DNA from: Synechococcus sp. HW_metabat.21
Lineage (GTDB): Bacteria; Cyanobacteriota; Cyanobacteriia; PCC-6307; Cyanobiaceae
Assembly (NCBI GenBank): GCA_018623875.1
Contig: JAAZUZ010000005.1
Span: forward strand, 1-27,750
Length of the DNA: 27,750 nt
Direction: 5' to 3'
Positions 22,540 through 27,750 of this stretch are shown here, in pieces (the first letter of the stretch is position 1; every line of letters begins with the position of its first letter). The notes beneath the pieces were generated by a model. The model saw only the letters and a program-made list of their open reading frames with translations, did no database searches and was not told where the DNA came from. The position numbers and the translations under genes were made by a program.

Positions 22540-23237
22540 AGCTGGGAGCCAGCCCCGCTGCTGACTAGGCGACCGTCGTGGAAATGCACCACCCGTTGGG
22601 CCCGCGCCGCCACATCGTGTTCATGGGTGACCAGCACGATCGTCATGCCCTGCTGCTGGTGCAGTTCATCAAAAAGGTCCAAAACCTCGGCGGTGGTGCG
22701 GGAATCCAGGGCCCCCGTGGGTTCGTCCGCCAGCAGCAGGTTGGGTTGATTGATGATTGCCCGGGCCAAGGCGACCCGCTGTTGCTGACCGCCAGAGAGT
22801 TGGTTTGGCTTGTTATGCAGCCGTTCACCAAGGCCGATGCGCTGGAGCGCGCGGATGCCGCGTTCCTCGCGCTCCTCGGCGGGAACCCCGGCGTAGACCA
22901 TCGGCAGCATCACGTTCTCCAGGGCGGTGAGCTCCTGAAGGAGATGAAACTGTTGAAAGATGAATCCCAGTTCTCGGTTCCGCAGATCGGCGAGCTGATC
23001 GTCCGTGAGCTGCTCAACGGCGGTGCCGTTGAGGCGATAGCTGCCACTGCTTGGGCGATCCAGGCAGCCCAAGATGTTCATGGCCGTGCTCTTGCCTGAA
23101 CCCGAGGTGCCCATCACGGCGACATATTCGCCGCGCTGAACACTCATGCTCAGGTCATCGAGGGCAACAACCGTGGTGTCTCCGCTGCCGTAGGTCTTGC
23201 GGATGTGTTCCAGTTCGGCGACGACCGCTGCGGCCAT
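22536..23237 (-). CDS. ABC transporter ATP-binding protein, MacB/LolD type
   Basis: A 233-residue ATPase subunit: Walker A GTSGSGKS (43-50), Q-loop FIFQQFHLL (92-100), signature LSGGQQQRVALARA (147-160), Walker B LLLADEPTG (167-175) and the H-loop in VTHEHDVA. TYGSGDTTVVALDDLSM and the ELTALENVMLPM segment place it in the MacB/LolD/DevA group, which pairs with FtsX-like permeases in lipoprotein or glycolipid export. No permease is adjacent. Its ATG overlaps the ndhB TGA by one base, so it is probably translated from the ndhB transcript. Confidence 0.9.
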   Translation of the reverse strand: MAAAVVAELEHIRKTYGSGDTTVVALDDLSMSVQRGEYVAVMGTSGSGKSTAMNILGCLDRPSSGSYRLNGTAVEQLTDDQLADLRNRELGFIFQQFHLLQELTALENVMLPMVYAGVPAEEREERGIRALQRIGLGERLHNKPNQLSGGQQQRVALARAIINQPNLLLADEPTGALDSRTTAEVLDLFDELHQQQGMTIVLVTHEHDVAARAQRVVHFHDGRLVSSGAGSQL

Positions 23238-24697
23238 CAGCCAACCGGGAGGCCGGCGGCCGAAGCGAGAGCTTTTTGCAGCATCGGGGTACCTGCAACG
23301 GCACCGCTTGCCCAGGTGAAGAGCGGGTTAGAGAGGATTCCACCGACGGCGGTCACTGCCACACAGGACACCAGTGCGGCGCGGAGGGGCTGCAGTCCAG
23401 CCAGGCTCCAGTTGACCTCGGGGTAGGCCTTGACGACTTCGGAGGCCTCATGGGGCTCCTTCACCACCATCATCTTGATCACCGAGATGTAGTAGTAGAT
23501 CGAGACCACAGAGGTGAGCAGACCGACCACCACGAGGAGGTACTGCTGATCAGCCCAGCCTGCAAAGAAGAGATAGATCTTGCCGAAGAAGCCGAGCATC
23601 GGCGGAATGCCACCGAGGGAGAGCAGGCAGAGACTCAGGCCCAGGGTGATCAGAGGGTCTTTCTGATAGAGACCCGCGTAATCGCTAATCCGATCACTGC
23701 CGGTGCGCAGGGAGAACAGGATGATGCAGGCGAAGGCCCCCAGGTTCATGAAGAGGTAGGCGGCCATGTACAGGACCATGGCGGCGTAGCCGTCTTCGGT
23801 GCCGCAGACCAGACCGATCATCACGAAGCCGGCCTGACCGATGGAGCTGTAGGCCAGCATCCGCTTCATGGACGTCTGAGCCAGGGCCACGACGTTGCCC
23901 AGAACCATGCTCAAGATGGCCAGGACCGTGAACAGCAGCTTCCACTGCGCTTCGAAGGGTTCAAAGCACCCCACCAGGATGCGCAACGCCAGGGCGAAAC
24001 CGGCGGCTTTTGATCCAACGGAGAGGAAGGCCACCACCGGAGTGGGGGATCCCTCGTAGACGTCAGGGGTCCACTGGTGGAACGGCACAGCGGCGATCTT
24101 GAAGGCGACCGTCGCCAGAACGAACACCAGGGCAATCGCTGCCACCGGCGAGGCGCTGGTCTGGAGGGCAAGGCCAACGGCTTCGAGGCTGGTGCTTCCG
24201 CCCGTCAGGCCGTAGAGGAGCGAGGCTCCATAGAGGAAGACCGCGGCGGCCGCCGAGCCCACGAGGAGGTATTTGAGTGCGGCCTCGGAGCTGCGGGCGT
24301 CGCGCTTCATGTAGCCCGACAGCAGATAACTGGCGACCGACAGCGTTTCGAGGGAGACGAAGATGCTGACGAGGTCCGTGGCCCCGCAGAGCAGCATGGC
24401 TCCGAGGGTTGCGGCCAGCAAGATCGCGGCGTACTCGCCGACGGGCGTTCCGGCCCGCTCCACGTAGCGCCAGCTGATCAGTAGGGAGACCAAGGTTGAG
24501 GCCGCCACAACAGCCCGAAAGGCGATGGCGAGGTTGTCGGCCAGGAAGGCACCCAGGAAGGAGGGCTCAAGCGGCGCCGCATCCCATTGCAGTGCCAGCA
24601 AGCCCAGCGCACCGCCGAGGCCGACATAGGAAAAGAGGGGGACCCAACGGGCAGCCGCTTTCTCGCCCGCTAAGTCGACGAGCAGGCAGGCCACCAT
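23237..24697 (-). CDS. ndhB: NAD(P)H-quinone oxidoreductase subunit 2 (NdhB), N-terminus interrupted by TGA
   Basis: Antiporter-like membrane subunit of NDH-1, used for respiration, cyclic electron flow and CO2 uptake. From ATG 24697 the 486-residue product contains the conserved core: SFLGAFLADNLAIAFR, EYAAILLAATLGAMLL, VSLETLSVASYLLSGYMKRD, a proton-path KIAAVPFHQWTPDVYEGSPT, QTSMKRMLAYSSIGQAGFVM and GGIPPMLGFFGKIYLF. The same frame continues upstream with family-like sequence (AIAPEGAVLLAM, preceded by LQLNA) but is split by a TGA at 24731-24733. Full-length homologues are about 515-525 residues, so a protein starting at 24697 would lack most of the first helix. Sequencing error, recent nonsense mutation or genuine internal start are all possible. 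Confidence 0.9.
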   Translation of the reverse strand: MVACLLVDLAGEKAAARWVPLFSYVGLGGALGLLALQWDAAPLEPSFLGAFLADNLAIAFRAVVAASTLVSLLISWRYVERAGTPVGEYAAILLAATLGAMLLCGATDLVSIFVSLETLSVASYLLSGYMKRDARSSEAALKYLLVGSAAAAVFLYGASLLYGLTGGSTSLEAVGLALQTSASPVAAIALVFVLATVAFKIAAVPFHQWTPDVYEGSPTPVVAFLSVGSKAAGFALALRILVGCFEPFEAQWKLLFTVLAILSMVLGNVVALAQTSMKRMLAYSSIGQAGFVMIGLVCGTEDGYAAMVLYMAAYLFMNLGAFACIILFSLRTGSDRISDYAGLYQKDPLITLGLSLCLLSLGGIPPMLGFFGKIYLFFAGWADQQYLLVVVGLLTSVVSIYYYISVIKMMVVKEPHEASEVVKAYPEVNWSLAGLQPLRAALVSCVAVTAVGGILSNPLFTWASGAVAGTPMLQKALASAAGLPVG

Positions 24698-24820
24698 CGC
24701 CAGCAGGACCGCACCCTCTGGTGCGATGGCTCATGCATTGAGTTGCAGCGAGGTGATGGCGTTCACCGCTGGAGCAGCCGCAGTCGTAACGGTGTCGGCG
24801 GCAGCCAGGAGAGAGAGCAC
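24698..24820 (-). other. ndhB: Upstream ndhB reading frame with in-frame TGA
   Basis: In the ndhB frame, GTG 24820 (or GTG 24766) opens a peptide ending VNAITSLQLNA, then TGA (24733-24731), then AIAPEGAVLLA directly joined to MVACLLVDLAG. Both sides of the TGA resemble the N-terminus of cyanobacterial NdhB; as I recall it, the Synechocystis protein reads QLNAGTIWPEG here. There is no frame change, only one stop codon, which differs from a GGA or TGG sense codon by one base. No ATG, GTG or TTG lies between the TGA and ATG 24697. Confidence 0.7.
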
Positions 24821-24939
24821 AGCTGTTTTGAAACACGCCCGTTGGGCTGGACTGTAGCCGCGCTGGCGTCAACCTTCGGAGTTTCTCGCCGGGGTTGACG
24901 GTCGGTGCGATAAAGAGGGAAGCGGTTCACCGCCTGCCT

Positions 24940-27672
24940 GTGGCGCACACCCTGGTCATCGTTGAAAGCCCCACCAAGGCCCGCACCATCCGCGGGTTCT
25001 TGCCGAAGGACTTCAAGGTTGAGGCCTCGATGGGGCACGTGCGCGACCTGCCCAACAACGCCAGCGAGATCCCCGCGGCCCACAAAGGCGAGAAGTGGGC
25101 CAACCTCGGCGTGAACACCACCAAGGACTTTGAACCGCTTTACGTGGTTCCGAAGGACAAGAAGAAGACGGTCAAGGAACTCAAAGACGCCCTCAAAGGC
25201 GCCGATCAACTCCTGCTTGCGACGGACGAAGACCGGGAAGGGGAGTCCATCAGCTGGCACCTGCTGCAGCTCCTGAACCCGAAGGTTCCGGTCAAGCGGA
25301 TGGTGTTCCACGAGATCACCAAGGAGGCCATCGGCCGAGCCCTGGAGCAGACCCGCGAGCTCGACATGGAGCTGGTCCATGCCCAGGAAACGCGCCGCAT
25401 CCTGGATCGCTTGGTGGGCTACACCCTCTCGCCGCTTCTCTGGAAGAAGGTGGCTTGGGGCCTAAGCGCGGGCCGGGTCCAATCGGTGGCTGTCCGCTTG
25501 CTGGTGCAACGGGAGCGGGCCCGGCGGGCGTTCAAGAGCGGCAGCTATTGGGATCTCAAGGCTGAGCTAGCCCAGGGCAGCAGCGGCTTTGACGCCAAAC
25601 TCACCCACCTCAAGGGTGAGCGCATTGCCGGTGGTTCTGACTTCGACGAGAACACCGGCGGGCTGAAGACCGGCAGCAAAGTCCGCTTGCTGAGTGAGGC
25701 CGATGCCCGCAGCCTGCGCGAAGCGGTCCTCGCCGCCCCCTGGCGGGTCTCCTCCGTTGAGGAAAAGCCCACCACTCGGAAACCGGTTGCGCCGTTCACC
25801 ACCAGCACCCTGCAGCAGGAGGCCAACCGCAAGCTCCGCCTGTCGGCACGCGAGACGATGCGCACGGCCCAGGGGCTGTACGAGCGGGGCTTCATCACCT
25901 ACATGCGCACCGACTCGGTGCACCTCAGCGACCAAGCCATCAACGCGGCCCGCAATTGCGTAGCTGCGAAATACGGCAAGGAGTACCTGAGCGGCTCTCC
26001 CCGTCAGTTCTCCACCAAGGCCCGCAATGCCCAGGAGGCCCACGAGGCGATTCGTCCTGCGGGTGAAAGCTTCAGAGACCCCTCTGCCACTGGTCTGGAT
26101 GGCCGGGATCTGGCCCTTTACGAGCTGATCTGGAAGCGCACCGTGGCCTCTCAGATGGCCGAGGCGCGCCTGACCATGCTCAGCGTTGAGCTGGAGGTCG
26201 ATGGCGGCAGCCTCGGGCCCGCCAGCTTCCGCGCCAATGGCAAGCGCATTGACTTCCCCGGTTTCTTCCGGGCCTACGTCGAGGGCAGCGATGACCCCGA
26301 TGCCGCCCTTGAAGGGCAGGAAGTTCTGCTGCCGAGTCTGAAAACTGGCGATAGCCCCAGTTGCAAGGCCGTGGAAGCGCTGGGTCACCAAACCCAGCCT
26401 CCGGCTCGCTACAGCGAGGCTGCCCTGGTGAAGATGCTCGAGAAGGAAGGCATCGGTCGCCCCTCCACCTATGCCTCGATCATCGGCACCATCGTCGATC
26501 GCGGTTACGCGACGCTGCAAAACAACTCCCTGACCCCCAGCTTCACGGCCTTTGCCGTGACCGCCCTGTTGGAGGAGCACTTCCCCGATCTGGTGGACAC
26601 CAGTTTCACAGCGCGAATGGAGGGGACCCTCGACGAGATCTCCACCGGCAAGGTGCAGTGGTTGCCCTATCTGGAGAGCTTCTACAAAGGCGACAAGGGG
26701 CTCGAGACCCAGGTGCAGCAGCGGGAGGGCGATATTGACCCCACCGCTTCACGCACGATTGCCCTCGAGGGGCTTCCCTGCGTCGTACGGATCGGTCGTT
26801 TCGGCGCCTATCTGGAAACCAAGCGGGTGGCGGAAGACGGCAGCGAAGAGCTGCTGAAGGCCACCCTTCCCAACGAGATCACCCCTGCGGATCTGGACTC
26901 CGAAAAAGCGGAGCTGATCCTCAAGCAGAAGGCGGATGGCCCGGAGGCCCTTGGGGAAGATCCTGAGACCGGTGATTTGGTCTATCTGCTCTTCGGCCAA
27001 TACGGGCCCTATGTGCAGCGGGGTCAGGTCAGTGACGAGAACCCCAAGCCCAAACGCGCCTCGCTCCCCAAGGGCACCAAGCCTGAGGACCTTAGTCTCG
27101 AGGACGCCCTGGGTTTGTTGCGCCTCCCCAGGCACCTCGGCGAACACCCCGATGGCGGGAAGGTGGAGGCGGGGCTCGGTCGCTTTGGCCCCTACGTGGT
27201 CCACCACAAGGGCAAAGGGGAGAAGGACTACCGCTCCCTCAAGGCCGAAGACGACGTGCTGATGGTGGGCCTTTCCCGTGCCTTGGAACTCCTGGCGATG
27301 CCCAAGCGCGGCCGCGGTGGCCGCACGGCCCTCAAGGACCTCGGCACCCCCGAGGGGGCCGATGAAAACATCCAGCTCTTCGATGGCCCCTATGGCCTCT
27401 ATGTGAAGCAGGGCAAGGTGAATGCCTCGCTTCCTGAAGGCACCACGGCGGACACCATCACCCTCGAGCAGGCGGTCGAATTGCTCGCCGCCAAAGCCGC
27501 CTCAGGCAAGGGCAAAGGCCGCAAGACCGCGGCCAAATCCACAGCAGCGAAGAAGCCTGCCGCCAAGAAAACCGCTGCCAAGAAGCCAGCGGCTAAGAAA
27601 GCTCCGGCCACGACCAAGACCGGTCGTCTGCGGGCTAGCGCTGTGAGGATCATCAAGGCGGCTGACAGCTGA
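24940..27672 (+). CDS. topA: DNA topoisomerase I (type IA)
   Basis: Relaxes negative supercoils through a transient 5'-phosphotyrosine link. The 910-residue product starts MAHTLVIVESPTKARTI (TOPRIM), with acidic DEDREGE (96-102) and the active-site tyrosine in FITYMRTDSV (Tyr321). GIGRPSTYASIIGTI marks the end of the core. The C-terminal region has four cysteine-free repeats (RFGAYLE, QYGPYVQ, RFGPYVV, PYGLYVK) instead of zinc fingers, as in cyanobacteria, and ends in a Lys/Ala/Pro-rich tail (about 864-895). GTG 24940 is chosen because the family starts exactly at this motif; TTG 24895 would add 15 residues. It diverges from ndhB across about 120-240 nt. Confidence 0.95.
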   Translation: MAHTLVIVESPTKARTIRGFLPKDFKVEASMGHVRDLPNNASEIPAAHKGEKWANLGVNTTKDFEPLYVVPKDKKKTVKELKDALKGADQLLLATDEDREGESISWHLLQLLNPKVPVKRMVFHEITKEAIGRALEQTRELDMELVHAQETRRILDRLVGYTLSPLLWKKVAWGLSAGRVQSVAVRLLVQRERARRAFKSGSYWDLKAELAQGSSGFDAKLTHLKGERIAGGSDFDENTGGLKTGSKVRLLSEADARSLREAVLAAPWRVSSVEEKPTTRKPVAPFTTSTLQQEANRKLRLSARETMRTAQGLYERGFITYMRTDSVHLSDQAINAARNCVAAKYGKEYLSGSPRQFSTKARNAQEAHEAIRPAGESFRDPSATGLDGRDLALYELIWKRTVASQMAEARLTMLSVELEVDGGSLGPASFRANGKRIDFPGFFRAYVEGSDDPDAALEGQEVLLPSLKTGDSPSCKAVEALGHQTQPPARYSEAALVKMLEKEGIGRPSTYASIIGTIVDRGYATLQNNSLTPSFTAFAVTALLEEHFPDLVDTSFTARMEGTLDEISTGKVQWLPYLESFYKGDKGLETQVQQREGDIDPTASRTIALEGLPCVVRIGRFGAYLETKRVAEDGSEELLKATLPNEITPADLDSEKAELILKQKADGPEALGEDPETGDLVYLLFGQYGPYVQRGQVSDENPKPKRASLPKGTKPEDLSLEDALGLLRLPRHLGEHPDGGKVEAGLGRFGPYVVHHKGKGEKDYRSLKAEDDVLMVGLSRALELLAMPKRGRGGRTALKDLGTPEGADENIQLFDGPYGLYVKQGKVNASLPEGTTADTITLEQAVELLAAKAASGKGKGRKTAAKSTAAKKPAAKKTAAKKPAAKKAPATTKTGRLRASAVRIIKAADS

Positions 27673-27750
27673 TGGCGCCTCTGCGCTGGGGGGCTGCGCT
27701 GCTGTTGGCGGGTGCCTTGGCTGGATGCCAGGGCACATCCCTGGGTGATC
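27672..27750 (+). CDS. Putative lipoprotein, 5' end only
   Basis: Starts at an ATG overlapping the topA TGA (TGATG) and runs off the window. The 26 visible residues are a lipoprotein signal: one arginine (MAPLRW), a hydrophobic core (GAALLLAGALAG) and a lipobox LAGC at about residue 19, followed by QGTSLGD. The mature protein is not visible, so no function can be given. Tight coupling to topA suggests one transcript. Confidence 0.75.
   Translation, partial: MAPLRWGAALLLAGALAGCQGTSLGD

Noticed and set aside
23051..24013. Plus-strand open frame of 320 codons opposite ndhB and the ABC ATPase
   Set aside because: Low-complexity His/Gln/Gly-rich antisense shadow of two strongly conserved genes.
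24895..24914. TTGACG followed by GATAAA upstream of topA as a promoter
   Set aside because: The two elements are only 8 nt apart, too close for a sigma-70 promoter.

Overview
The window is a gene-dense, GC-rich stretch of a cyanobacterial chromosome, most likely a picocyanobacterium of the Synechococcus/Cyanobium group. The evidence is the gene content: an NDH-1 subunit 2 (ndhB), a Vipp1/IM30-type thylakoid protein, a Ycf46-type AAA ATPase, a DUF2808 exported protein, a GT4 enzyme resembling cyanobacterial tetrahydrobiopterin glucosyltransferase, and a topoisomerase I with cysteine-free C-terminal repeats. Genes are tightly packed and often overlap by 1-4 nt. I saw no tRNA, rRNA, insertion sequence, CRISPR array or prophage gene, and no gap above 300 nt lacks a gene.

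Layout. 1-1673 (+): 3' end of lpdA, then trpC. 1705-2369 (-): terminator and rpsD. 2501-4598 (+): yidD, a glutaredoxin-like gene and murE. 4595-5758 (-): a class V PLP enzyme resembling cysteine/cystine lyase. 5774-7695: eight very small genes on alternating strands, mostly single-pass membrane proteins. 7765-12014 (-): rpmH, rnpA, a PH-domain membrane protein, yidC, a DUF177/YceD gene and ycf46, a ribosome/RNase P/membrane-insertion operon. 12072-13963 (-): sppA and aroH overlap by 4 nt, followed by a DUF2808 gene with its own palindrome upstream. 14020-17887 (+): DMT permease, GT4 and GT39 glycosyltransferases. 17881-18450 (-): a DUF721/DciA-like gene with a zinc ribbon. 18527-22539 (+): vipp1, thioredoxin, class I aminotransferase, birA and an M23 peptidase. 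22536-24697 (-): an ABC ATPase and ndhB. 24940-27750 (+): topA and the start of a lipoprotein gene.

Most of this is core housekeeping: central metabolism, tryptophan, chorismate and cell-wall synthesis, translation, protein insertion, envelope maintenance, photosynthetic electron flow and DNA topology. The points most worth a second look are an in-frame TGA inside the conserved N-terminus of ndhB, the cluster of tiny genes at 5774-7695, the repeated use of a CTAA/CTAG tetranucleotide as overlapping stop codons for convergent genes (four of six convergent junctions), a 16-bp perfect palindrome before the DUF2808 gene, and the zinc-ribbon extension on the DciA-like protein.
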